From: Astropecten irregularis
Lineage: Eukaryota > Echinodermata > Asteroidea > Paxillosida > Astropectinidae
Direction of reading: 5' to 3'
Length of the DNA stretch: 64,000 bases
Assembly: GCA_963971285.1 (NCBI GenBank)
Contig: OZ020249.1
Coordinates: forward strand, 4,650,001-4,714,000
The translations under genes were made by a program, and so were the position numbers. Shown piece after piece: positions 23,234 to 44,600 of the stretch. The first letter of the stretch is position 1, and each line of letters opens with the position of its first letter. The notes under the pieces are model-generated. The model searched no databases and was not told the DNA's origin. It saw only the letters and a list, made by a program, of their open reading frames with translations.

Positions 23234-24683
23234 GAAGGACGAAAAGTGGCCATCTGTTTTTTTTTCTTCTGCTCTCAGAGTAGCAAAAAAGCAGATTTTA
23301 CTTTTTGGTTAGATGTATTTTCCACTTTTTTTTTTTTTTTTTGCTACCTCAAAAGCATATCAAACTTTTGTAGAAACTAATTTTTCTGCTCCACTGCTAC
23401 ACTGAAAAGCAGATCTTAATTCGGCGGCCTAAAGTGGCCATCGGCTTTTCTGCCTTCATATTAAAAAGGGCTGCGCCTTCCTGTGGAGGACGAAAAGTGG
23501 CCATCTGTTTTTCTGCTCTCAGAGTAGCCAAAAAGCAGATTTTACGTTTTGGTTAGATGCAATTTATCACCTTTCTTTTTTAGTATATCGAACTTTTGTA
23601 GAAACAAATTTTTCTGCTTTTCTGCTACTGGAAAAGCAGATCTTACTTCGGCGGCCTAAAAGTGGCCATCGGCTTTTCTGCCTTCATAATTAAAGAGGAC
23701 CGCGCCTTCCTGTGGAGCTGACTGTGAAGAGGGGTAATTACTACCGTTTCCTTTCCTGGGAATCGAAGACGATCGCTGTGGAAACCAATAAAAACCATGG
23801 TTCACCCAATTATTCATATGAACGATTTCCCAATCATATAGGCTGTCTATTGGATGATGGCTAGATGGTTAATTAATTATGCTAATATAAATTATTCTTT
23901 GAGATGCGGTTCAGTGCTAGTAGCAGGAGGGCGCGGTTCTCTTTATGAAGACAGAAAAGCCGATGGCCACTTTTCGGCCACCGATTTAAGATCTGCTTTT
24001 CCGGTAGCAGAAAAATTAGTTTATACAAAAGTTAAATCTGCTTTTGAGTTAGCAAATAAGTAGAAAAATGGAAAAGATCATCCAACAAAAACGTAGAATC
24101 TGCTTTTTGGCTACTCTGAGAGCAGAAAAACAGATGGCCACTTTTCGTCCTCCATACTTCGGCGGCCTAAAAGTGGCCATCGGCTTTTCTACCTTCATAA
24201 TTAAAGAGGACCGCGCCTTCCTGTGGAGCTGACTGTGAAGAGCCTGGGTAATTATTACCGTTTCCTTTCCTGGGAATTGAAGATGATCGCTGTGGAAACC
24301 AATAATAACCATGGTCCACCCTGTTATTCATACATATGAACGATTTCCCGATCATGTAGGCTGTCTATTGGATGATGGCTAGATGATTAATTAATTATGC
24401 TAAAATAATGTATTCTTTGAGATGCGGGTTCAGCGCTCGTAGGAGGAGGAGGGCGCGGTTCTCTTTATGAAGGCAGACAAGCCGATGGCCAATTTTCGGC
24501 CACCGATTTAAATTCTACTTTTCCGGTAGCAGAAAAGCAGAAAAATTAGTTTATACAAAAGTTAATTCTGCTTTTGAAGTAGTAAATAAGTAGAAAAGTG
24601 GAAAAGATCATCCAACAAAAACTTAAAATCTGCTTTTTTGATACTCTGAGAGCAGAAAAACAGATGGCCACTTTTCGTCCTCC
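23234..24683. mobile_element. Cluster of GGAGGACGAAAAGTGGCC TIR elements
   Basis: One element spans 23485-24153 with inverted ends GGAGGACGAAAAGTGGCCAT. A partial copy precedes it (from 23234). A ~512-bp direct duplication follows (the segment around 23701 recurs at about 24212, ending 24683). Internal text repeats the CAGAAAAGC and GGCCATCGGCTTTTCTG motifs in both orientations. It ends about 240 bases before the CDC5L start codon. Confidence 0.8.
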
Positions 24684-24703
24684 ATAACTAACACTAACAG
24701 GCT

Positions 24704-24780
24704 GTTGGTCGGCGTGCGAGTTGGTCGGCGTGCGAGTTGGTCGGCGGACGAGTTGGTCGGCGGACGAGTTGGTCGGCGTA
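24704..24780. repeat. 16-bp tandem repeat upstream of CDC5L
   Basis: Nearly five units of GTTGGTCGGCGTGCGA or GTTGGTCGGCGGACGA end 139 bases before the CDC5L start codon. They could lie in the promoter. The unit resembles the G-rich arm at 10140-10310. Confidence 0.9.
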
Positions 24781-24919
24781 CATACTAATTATTAGCTCAA
24801 CAAGAGAGGGCGCTGTCCAATGAAAAGATAAACGCGTTACCCTGATTCGTGGATGGTGATTAATTTTTTAGAAAGAAAATCTCTCAAATTTTAACAGTTT
24901 TACACAAAGATCGGTCAAG

Positions 24920-34924
<10,005 letters not shown>

Positions 34925-35960
34925 GACTTTAAACGCCGAGCCCCACGATCATCATCTACAGCTTCTGCCGTTTCGACGTCCGGGAGATTCTGAAAGAAAA
35001 GACAGATTCAAGAGCAGCCTTGCAGATATTGTGCTGATCCGACTATCTACATCGAGAAATACACTCAAGAGCATTATTAGATGTAAACTGATGACAGCAA
35101 ACTGCTCTCGAACAGGAATGGACCTGCGATGATAGAAGGGGCTGGATTTATCATTTTAATCCTTGCAGCACAGTTTTATCCGGGGGTCTAAAGCATCTTC
35201 AGCATCTTAATTTGACAGAGCAATGTGTTCCTGATCATGAATTTGCAGTACAAAACAATTATAGACACGGTTTGGGCAAATCTCTGGAGCAGAATCTGTA
35301 TCGATGGCTGCAAAGGACTTCAAAGTTGTGTTTGACAATTCATAGCATTTTAAACATTTTTACCACAATAGTGACTGTGATTCCTTTTTATAAGTACACA
35401 ACCACTGATCTCTGTATATAAAGACTACAGATGTTCAAGATGGATGCAGCTATAACTGGTAATACAAGTACAATTGAATGCCGGTATAACGGACACTGCT
35501 ATACAGAACATTTGGCTATACCGAACATCATCCTTGGCTCCCAATTTGCCTGTACAATGTATAGGCCTGCTGAAAGTATTGGTCACTATAACGAACGACC
35601 ACTACAACGAACAATATCTGTGCATCCCAGCGTGTTCGTTTTCGTGGGATTCCACTGTACTGGTACAAGTATTGTGATATTTTAATCAACCTCAAACCAA
35701 CTATTTCTGTATACAGTGACTGTATCCCTGTAGCCATACACAACCCTTTTTCACTACATTTACAGCCCTGGGGAAAATTTGATAGAGTGGCTTGTTTGCT
35801 TAAGCACACAAATTCGCTTTAAGCACAAATTGCTATGGAAATAATTCATCTAGCTTAAGCCCCATGAGAGTGCTAAGCAAAATATAATGGGAAACAAGTC
35901 AAAGGTAGTCACCAACAAATGAACATTTGGTTTGGAAATCCTGATACAAGGAAGATGTTG
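34925..35960 (+). other. Probable CDC5L 3' region
   Basis: This non-coding sequence follows the CDC5L stop. No canonical AATAAA signal was seen before the MITE at 35968, so the mRNA end is not defined. Confidence 0.4.
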
Positions 35961-35967
35961 CGTGCTT

Positions 35968-36338
35968 AAAGGGATGGTACAGAACTGGTTTTTGCGACAA
36001 AACCATTGCTGACAGTGATAGCACATTATGTAATCCATCATATACCTTAACTGACAAACCTGTAGAAGTTTGAGGTCAATCAGCCATCTGGGTCACGAGA
36101 AAATAGTGAAAACCTGTGTACAGAGAACTGTACACATTTCAACGAATGAATAAAACGCTTCGAAGCGATTTATTCCAATCGGAAAATAGTTTCATTTATT
36201 TCTCAACGAATATGGCATTTCAGACAAAAACATTTCATGGAATGTTTTCTCCTATCATCACTATTATACTGTGTAAGTTTTATGTGAACCTGTGATCATA
36301 AAGTGTATTTTGTCTTACCAATTCTGTACCATCACTTT
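35968..36338. mobile_element. Family D MITE
   Basis: AAAGGGATGGTACAGAACTGG faces ACCAATTCTGTACCATCACTTT. It is inverted relative to the copies at 11886 and 59940. Confidence 0.85.
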
Positions 36339-36831
36339 AAGCTGGGCTGAAGTAGCTCTATGAAACTGGCATTGCAATTTGAAAGGTATATTGTTCACTG
36401 AATAGCGGATAAGTAGAATCCAAACTCTCTGCCATCTTGGCACATAGGGCCTGTTTGTTTCGCCGTGGATCTTGATCGCCATATTCAATTTGATCTTACA
36501 AATCCACGTCGCAGGAAGGATACAGTAAAATGCGATACAGAGCAGCTTTTGCACACCGGATTACTGACCCACTTCCTGGAACAAACAGACCCTCATACTC
36601 ATTCAAACCTATGTCAAATCATGTGATGTAAATATCCAAATCTACCAGTTGTAATATTCAGTACTAACTATTGGCACGAATAAAAAGCTACAGGTTAAAA
36701 AAAAAGATGCGGATAAACATTGCATACGTTCTCCTGTTAATAAGCCCCGCCCAATTTGTGTCCGACCAGACACGGCCGTGATTTATGTCAGATCTCATGC
36801 ATTCACCGCATGCACTTTGCACATGGACCTT

Positions 36832-37179
36832 AACGAAGATAGCGCATAACTGGCTGTACGCAAAGCACTCTTGGAAACACATACCGGTGGTTGCTAGGGC
36901 TGGCGCTGAGTGCATAAAATGTATGGACATAAAAATTCAACTATGAATAAGTACTCAACTTTACACCGCTGGAACAAGTGACTCGACAGTAACATTCCAT
37001 GGACCGTATTGCAGCATTGTTATGTTATAACACCTCAAATCAAAGTTTTCTTCTAGGAAAAAATATTTATGTATTAAGTGCGTCGACGCGTGTGGTAAAA
37101 TTAAAACTAAACATTACCTACTGTCCTTTGTGGGCGCACGCGCAGCGCCAAAAACAAAAAATCTTCAATAAGATCCATG
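36832..37179. mobile_element. Family H MITE
   Basis: CATGGACCTTAACGAAGATA faces ATCTTCAATAAGATCCATG. The interior CAACTTTACACCGCTGGAAC is shared with 42865-43239. Confidence 0.8.
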
Positions 37180-37489
37180 GAGCAATGTGGCATTTATGAG
37201 CAATACATCTCTATCTTTCCAACATGTTCAGTGGGCGGGGCTTACTGGAGCCTTAATTGATGTTTACACAGAATTACATGAGAATAGGCCTTGTATATAT
37301 TCAATAAAAAATGCTCGGCAAAGAGTGCTCTTGAGGCTCTACAGTGAATACTCCCCATTAGTACATGGCTTGTGCTTTCAACATGGTTTTTGTATCGTTA
37401 TACTCATACACTGCATATTTGCTAACCCTGAGTTGCAAGAATGTACACATGCCTTTACACATTGTACAGCGTGTTCTGCCAAAAAACGA

Positions 37490-37815
37490 TACAATTTGGA
37501 AATTGTATGTTGTCAGCTATTTGATTTTTTAGTCTATTGCATTCAATATCTCCCAGGCCATGTTCTGACGAAATTTCAATGCAATCCATTCATGCATCAC
37601 TGAGCAATTACTGATTGTCTGGGAAAAGTCCATTTTCCTGCCATTACAATTGAGTGACAATGGTGGTCATCTCAACACTTTTAGTTATGATCTGTAAATC
37701 TCCCCTCGACATGGCCACCCATGTTCACTACACACAGATTACCACTAAAGATGACCATAACTGTCACTCATTGTGCAATAGACTAAAAATCAAATAGCTG
37801 AAAACACACAATTTC
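37490..37815. repeat. Imperfect foldback repeat
   Basis: TCAGCTATTTGATTTTTTAG and TCTATTGCA near 37513 are inverted near 37780. A second inner pair (GTGACAATGGTGGTCATCT against its inverse) lies near 37654 and 37740. Confidence 0.6.
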
Positions 37816-38217
37816 TTTTCATTTTTTTTTATAATGGGTATCTTTTTTGGGGGGACACACTGTATAGTCGGCAGAACTATGAGTTTTGAAACATAAATAT
37901 CAATCTCAAAACCGCACTACGAAATTGACCACCCGGTCAAAATTTTACCACAAAATGCAGGAAACAATATATACTACGCTAGTTGAGGGGGAAAAGGCTG
38001 TCAAGAATGATGTTAATATATGGGCTGGGTTAGATGCGCATAATTCCCAAGCATATCTGAAGTTAATGTACAATTTCCTCAAAGAAAAACTGAAGTTCTG
38101 ATTAATTTGACCAAACAGAAGGAAATACCGCCCTTCGGTTTCCCACGGATATTGTTTCCAAGGGCATAGCACATGACCATTTATACACCGTCTTGCAATT
38201 TTCTTTTTTTTGTTTTA

Positions 38218-38564
38218 AAGGTATAATACATGATTGGTAAGGGTCATAGAACAGTGCTCATACTTTGTCTGATCAAACGTGTTCCTGAAATAATAAACCT
38301 GTGAAAATTTGAGCCGAGTCACAGGAAAATAGTGAAAACCCCGACTCAATATTTCTTACAAAACAAAAAGAACGGTTTTGATCTTTATACCCCAAGATCA
38401 AAACTGTTTTCGGTCTTTGCTTAACTAATTTCTAGATAAATAAACCATTTCGGCCGGAAATATTTTACCCATATGATTCTATCACCACCATCTTCATACC
38501 CTGAAAGTTATATGTAAATCTGTGAACATTTATATTTGGGTATGTTAAGAATCCTGTATACCTT
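38218..38564 (+). mobile_element. Family B MITE, complete
   Basis: AAAGGTATAATACATGATTGG faces AGAATCCTGTATACCTTT. The interior hairpin GATCTTTATACCCCAAGATC is centred near 38388. Confidence 0.8.
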
Positions 38565-38774
38565 TAAATGCATATTCTTATAGTGGTACATGTTGTGTAC
38601 ATGTTGTGTACAGCTTCTGAATAAAAATAACACAGTTAGTTCTTGTTTTCTTTTTGACTTTATCTTACAATGATTGATATACAACATAAGGTGAAATAAG
38701 AACATAAAATACATGTGTATATATATACAACATTTAGGAAAAAATGCAAAGATGTCTTGAAGAATTAGGCTATT

Positions 38775-39017
38775 AAGGGCGTTTATGAAACAGAGGCTCA
38801 GGCTCCGTCTCAGGCTCCGGCTGCATTTTGTGAATCCATTCTAAAATAACAATATCAAAACAGAGGCTTATGGCTGCGGTTCGGAAGTAGATTCTCTGGT
38901 TTGAAAAGGAAAACAGAGTTTCAGCTTCAATGAAAAACCACAACCTAATTTTCAGCATATGGATGTCAGAGCTGGAGCTGGAGTCTGAGCCTAAGCCTCA
39001 GTATCGTAAACGCCCTA
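38775..39017. mobile_element. Family F MITE, single-unit copy
   Basis: AGGGCGTTTATGAAACAGAG faces CAGTATCGTAAACGCCCT. The interior is the inverse of the 163-bp unit in the fucosyltransferase intron, present once. Confidence 0.85.
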
Positions 39018-39299
39018 TGTTTGGAGTATTCGGTTACGACTTAGATGTACACATGTGTTTATGGCAGTGCGGTGCTTGCAGCCACTTCCACTGGCTTGTG
39101 TGTAATTTCTAGCCATAGTCGATAATCCAGACATGGCCTTATATTATACATTTACAAAATATACTACTACCAAGTAAAAAAAACCTGCGAGGTTAGAAAA
39201 AGAAAATCTGACTTTAAAATATGTACTAAATAAGAGGTTTTATAACACAATGCTTGTCTGTGCTGGAACCTTCCAGAATCCATCAAAATTTAACACTCT

Positions 39300-39465
39300 T
39301 CAAACCTATTGAAAAGTGAACAAAGAAAAATTGACTGGAGGGGGATTTGAACCGGCGACCTCCTGAATACCGTACAGGCGCTCCACCAACTGAGCCATCC
39401 AGCCCTAAGTTGGTGGTGTTCCCAATAGACAATTATCTTTGTTCGTTTGGCAGTCAGAAGCCACT
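39300..39465 (-). repeat. tRNA-derived SINE (family V), minus strand
   Basis: On the minus strand it reads CTCAGTTGGTGGAGCGCCTG, B box GGTTCAAATCC, then tail TTTTTCTTTGTTCACTTTTC. The leader GAACAAAGATAATTGTCTAT precedes it. Confidence 0.85.
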
Positions 39466-39754
39466 CTTCAAACCTAGTAAGATAGATTCTTTGTGCTGGG
39501 ACCAACTGGACTATCAACCATCATATGAAGCAATTAAGTTGCAATGCTTGGACTGTACAGCTCTGTGTCCTTCAAAATAACACACTTTGCAAAATCCTTA
39601 TGGCACCGTCTTTGGACTTGAACATGTGGAAGGTTTTGTTATATTGGCCATCAAACTCCAAGTAAGAATACAGTGGATGAGCTCTGCAGTCCTTGTCCTT
39701 CAAAATATCACACTGTGTAATGTGTAGAATACCCGTGGTACTATCTTGGGTCTT

Positions 39755-40104
39755 AAACGTAATATCATACTTTGGTTTTTATCAAAGAAATACAGATTCA
39801 TGGGCAAAAAAATCAAGAAAGATACAGTAACAGTCATCTGTGAAAATTGCAGTCCCATACAGTGCCCACTTTTTGAGATAACCGGCCACAGTATTTCTTA
39901 AATCTTTTCTCTTTTATTTTTGATCTTTAAAAGATCAAAAATAATAATCACTGGTTTTACTCTTTTCAGGATAAATACAGAATTTCAGGCAGAAATAATT
40001 TAACGGTATGTCTCTACCATCACAATCTTTATACCCTGTAAGTTATAGGTAAATCTGTGAAGATTTCTGTTTCGGTATGGTACCAAAGTATGATACTTAC
40101 CTTT
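39755..40104 (-). mobile_element. Family A MITE
   Basis: AAACGTAATATCATACTTTGG faces ACCAAAGTATGATACTTACC. The orientation of the interior is opposite to 33395-33719. Confidence 0.8.
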
Positions 40105-40710
40105 AATAGTTGGGCCAACATGTTACACAGTAGCATGGAAATGCATGGGACTGTATTTTGGTTGATTTTGGGAGTGGATCGGGCTAATCACAGTTAATTT
40201 AGAAATAGGTTTGTTTTAGTTTTGTGTTGTACCTTTGATCAATATTAAACCATAATATACATATGTCACAATAAATGATATGGAAGTTACTTCCACAGAA
40301 GCACAATGGCTCAAACTGCATTACATTATTTCTTCTATTTATGGATTATTACACTATGTTACACCGACTTCATTTGTGCTGCTGGTTCATGCAAACATTA
40401 AATGTAACAACCATTACATTATCTAGCCCTGGTCTTTGGCCTTTGCGACCTCCATTCCGTCTTTTCATAGACATTCTGGTTTTCCATTTGAAGAAATAGT
40501 ACCAAAGAGTGTCCTAGCCCTGTCATCGCCAAAAACAAAATTCCTGGCCAAATCCAAAGTCTTGGATGTAAAAGCTTTGGAGAAACAGAGGGAAAGCAAT
40601 CAGAGAATTTGGATTTAATTTAAATATCCACTTTGCATACTATCGCTTCTTGATGGCCTAGGAGCCTTCATCCTTTTAAAAGCAGTAATGTTTGTAGGCA
40701 GGGACATCAA

Positions 40711-41353
40711 GGCATTGACCAGGGGCACCAAGACAATGACCAGGGGCACCAAGGCACTGCCCAAGGAAACCAAGGCATTGACCAGGGGCACCAAGACAAT
40801 GACCAGGGGCACCAAGGCACTGCCCAAGGAAACCAAGGCATTGACCAGGGGCACCAAGGCATTGACCAGGGGCACCAAGGCATTGCTCGAGGAAACCAAG
40901 GCATTGACCAGGGGCGCCAAGACAATGACCAGGGGCACCAAGGCACTGCCCAAGGAAACCAAGGCATTGACCAGGGGCACCAAGGCATTGACCAGGGGCA
41001 CCAAGGCATTGCTCGAGGAAACCAAGGCATTGACCAGGGGCGCCAAGACAATGACCAGGGGCACCAAGGCAGTGCCCAAGGAAACCAAGGCATTGACCAG
41101 GGGCACCAAGGCATTGGCCAGGGGCACCAAGGCATTGACCAGGGGCACCAAGGCATTGACCAGGGGCACCAAGGCATTGGCCAGGGGCACCAAGACAATG
41201 ACCAGGGGCACCAAGGCACTGCCCAAGGAAACCAAGGCATTGACCAGGGACATCAAATCAGTGACCAGGGGCACCAAGACAATGACCAGGGGCACCAAGG
41301 CACTGCCCAAGGAAACCAAGACAATGACCAGGGGCACCAAGGACACTGACCAG
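40711..41353. repeat. 21-bp minisatellite, about 30 units
   Basis: Units are mainly GGCATTGACCAGGGGCACCA(A), with variants GACAATGACCAGGGGCACCA(A) and GGCACTGCCCAAGGAAACCA(A). Because 21 is a multiple of three, open frames run through on both strands. These are not supported as genes. The variants are ordered into longer higher-order blocks. Confidence 0.95.
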
Positions 41354-41699
41354 GGTGAACCAAGATGACTACCACCAGGGCACTGAGGAAACTGCCTCAG
41401 TCAATTTCAAGCCCTGGACCTCCAAGGCGATGATGACCAGGGCTGGATTGCAAGAAACATTTCAATCAATCTGAATATGAGTTGTCAAGATTGCCGTGAT
41501 GATTTGTATCACGACATCACACTTTTCTATACACAACAATTACCATAATGATTCAAAATTTCAAAATCTTGGAGGCAACAGCCTTCATCGTCTTAATGCT
41601 GTCCACGTCCTGTCTCCGTACTCCGATGAGCTTGTCACACCTCTACCCTCGTCCATCTATTCCGCTCTACTAAATGAATTTCTTCGGCCCCGTCCCTGG

Positions 41700-44600
41700 C
41701 TACACGGCCGTGCCACGTTCCAAGTTCTGCTTGATCTCAGTGGTGTACTTGCCGTAGAACCTCTCCGCCTTCTTGTTGAATCTCATGTTGCGCTCGTTGA
41801 TGTAGTCGATGTCGTCTTCCTCGTTGAAGGCTCGTCTCCTGCTGAACTTAGACCTCTTGTCGATCCTGCAAGAAAGATCGAGAAAGCACCGATTAATCAA
41901 CAAAGAATCCTTCTAAACCACAGTAATCACAATTTCCATCAATATGTCATTGAAAAGTGAACAAAGAAAAATTGACTGGAGCGGGATTCGAACCGGCGAC
42001 CTCCTGAACACGGTACATGCGCTCTACCAAAAACGATCCCTGGGGTGTGGCGGTGTGTGCGTGGTTTCATGGCTTCTGACTGCCAAACGAACAAAGATAG
42101 TTGACTATTGGGGTCACCACCAACGTAGGGCTGTATGGCTCAGTTGGTAGAGCGCCTGAACGGTGTTCAGGAGGTCGCCGGTTCGAATCCCGCTCCAGTC
42201 CATTTTTCTTTGTTCACTTTTCAATGACTTAAAACTCAGTCAGTTTCCCTTGTGGTTATTTCACGAATCCATCAATATGTGTTATACAAATTAAAGGTAA
42301 TATCATACTTAAATAATTTTTGTCAAAGAAATACAGATTCATGGGCAAAAATACCAAGACAGATACAGTAACAGTCATCTGTGAAATTTTCAGTCCCATA
42401 CGGTGCCCACTTTTTGAGAAAACAGTGAAAAACGGCCACAGTATTTTAAAAAACGTTTCAGCGTTATTTGTTATCTTTAAAGAGAACAACTGTTTTTGGT
42501 CATTGGTTTTACTCTTTTCAGGCAAAATAATTTTCACGGTATGTTTCTACCATCACCATCTTTATGTTATAGGTAAATCTGTGGAGATTCCTATTTCGGT
42601 ATGCTACCAAAGTATGATACTACCTTTTAAAGGTTAACCTCTGAAATGAAAGTCTTAGAGACTTACTGTTTTTCCAGATCTTTGACCATGCGGTCTATGC
42701 CTTCTTCAGAGTCTTTGTAGTTGCCCTGTGTGATGGTATCCATCCCTGGGTACATGTCCTCTCCCCTGCAATGATAAATCACACAGATGTTAAGAATAGG
42801 GATCGGCTCAGGAGCGTAGAAGCTAACATGCCGAACCAGAAAAGCCCCTCCCATGGAACAAAATATGGACCTTATCGGAGATAGCGCAAAACTGGCTGTG
42901 CGCAAAGCACTCTGGGAAAGAGTTGTTAGGGCTGGCGCTGAGTGCATAAAACGTATGGACATGAAAATTCAACTATAAATAAGTACTCAACTTTACACTG
43001 CTGGAACAAGTGACTCGACAGTAACATTCCATGGACCATTGTGCATCATCGTTATGTATAACAACTCAAAGCAAGGCTTTCTTCTAGGAAAAAAGACAAC
43101 TTTAAACTTCGCGAGCCGGCAGCTATACAAATATACGCGTGTCGACGCGTGTGGTAAAACTTTTAAACCCAATGTTACCCACTGTCCTTTGCGCGCGCAC
43201 GCGCAGCGCGGACAACAGGCTATCTCCGATAAGGTCCATGGACAATGAACACATAATCCTCTTTAAAGCCCTAGTGCAACGAGGATGGGGAATCACAAAA
43301 TTGAGCCTTATCTCAAATGATATTATGTCAATAAAGACAGGGAAGAAAGAAAATGATGTACTGTTTCCTCTGAATGTTCGAACAATAACGCAAAAAAGTA
43401 AGGCCTAACCGACGAGAGGTCATTGAAAAACCTGGTTCGCCATGCCTCTCATTTGCATATTATGAATTACGACCAGTGATGTCATGACAGGTACTTGTAC
43501 TAGCTAGCTGGCCGCAGCACACAAGGCGTGGTGTACATGCACTATACTGTACTGTTCGTGTGGGTCTACATTACACCTTTTCTAATTCTCTCTCCACAAA
43601 TAAACCACACACGGCGATAGATAGTGACACTTTTTCTCTGATGTTCGTGTGCAGCCATCTAAAACTCACGAATGAGTTTTTGTTCAATGACACGGTCGCC
43701 ACAAACACTGTAAATATGTAAATCACAGTGGCAAATTTGTACGAGCTGTTAGTAGCTAGCTAGCTGGATAAGTACCTGTCATGATGTCCAACCCAGAGAA
43801 GAACGACAGCGCCCCCCACTACGGTAAATGGTCAATGTTTGAATAAGCGCGACTTTTTAATATTTAATTATCCTTTTTGTTCATCATTTCCCTCATATAA
43901 GTGGCTGAATTTGGACAAGATTTGGCACCAATTTAGTCCAATACACTTGACAAATAAACTGATGGTCTTTTTAGGGGAATTATGACCCTGCTGGACTAGG
44001 GCTTTAAATATCACACTGCACGTTCCCAGCTGCTTGATTCAAACCATGTATAATGTATATCATACAATCATGGCATTATTCAAAATCTTATAGAGATGTT
44101 AAGAATAGGAATTGGCTCAGGAGCTTAGAAGCTAACTGGCTGGCCCAGAAAGCCCCTCCCATGGAACAAAACATGGACAATGAACACACGTTCCTCTCTG
44201 AATATCACACTGCATGTTTCCAGTAGCTTGCTTCATAAGAACAAGTACCATGAATATTAAATGATCCTGGTCGGGAAACAGATAATATGCAAATTAGGCT
44301 TGCCCTTCACCGACGTGGATGAGCACTGTATACTCAGTGCTTGTGAGAGCACGTGAAAAAAAAAAAAATCACATGCTTGCTCAGGTGGGATTCGAACCCA
44401 CGACCTCCTGCTTACTAGTGCAGATGCCTTCACCTGCTAGGCAGACTATTTCCCGACCAGGATCATTTAATATTCATGATTTACTGCGGTACCCGCCGCG
44501 ATACTGGATTTGATTCACCCTGCAGACCCCAGCTAGCTCGGTGGCCTAGCAGGTGAAGGCATCTGCACTAGTAAGCAGGAGGTCGTGGGTTCGAATCCCA

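Noticed and set aside
37187-37603. 138-codon plus-strand frame
   Set aside because: It overlaps foldback repeats and shows no domain, motif or splice context.
40615-41368. Open frames of 243, 226 and 177 codons on both strands
   Set aside because: They are produced by a 21-bp tandem repeat with no stop codon; the product is a monotonous heptapeptide repeat with no splice or start support.
42120-42200. tRNA gene in a SINE copy
   Set aside because: The acceptor stem is absent, position 33 is not T, and the same text plus a fixed tail recurs in several copies.
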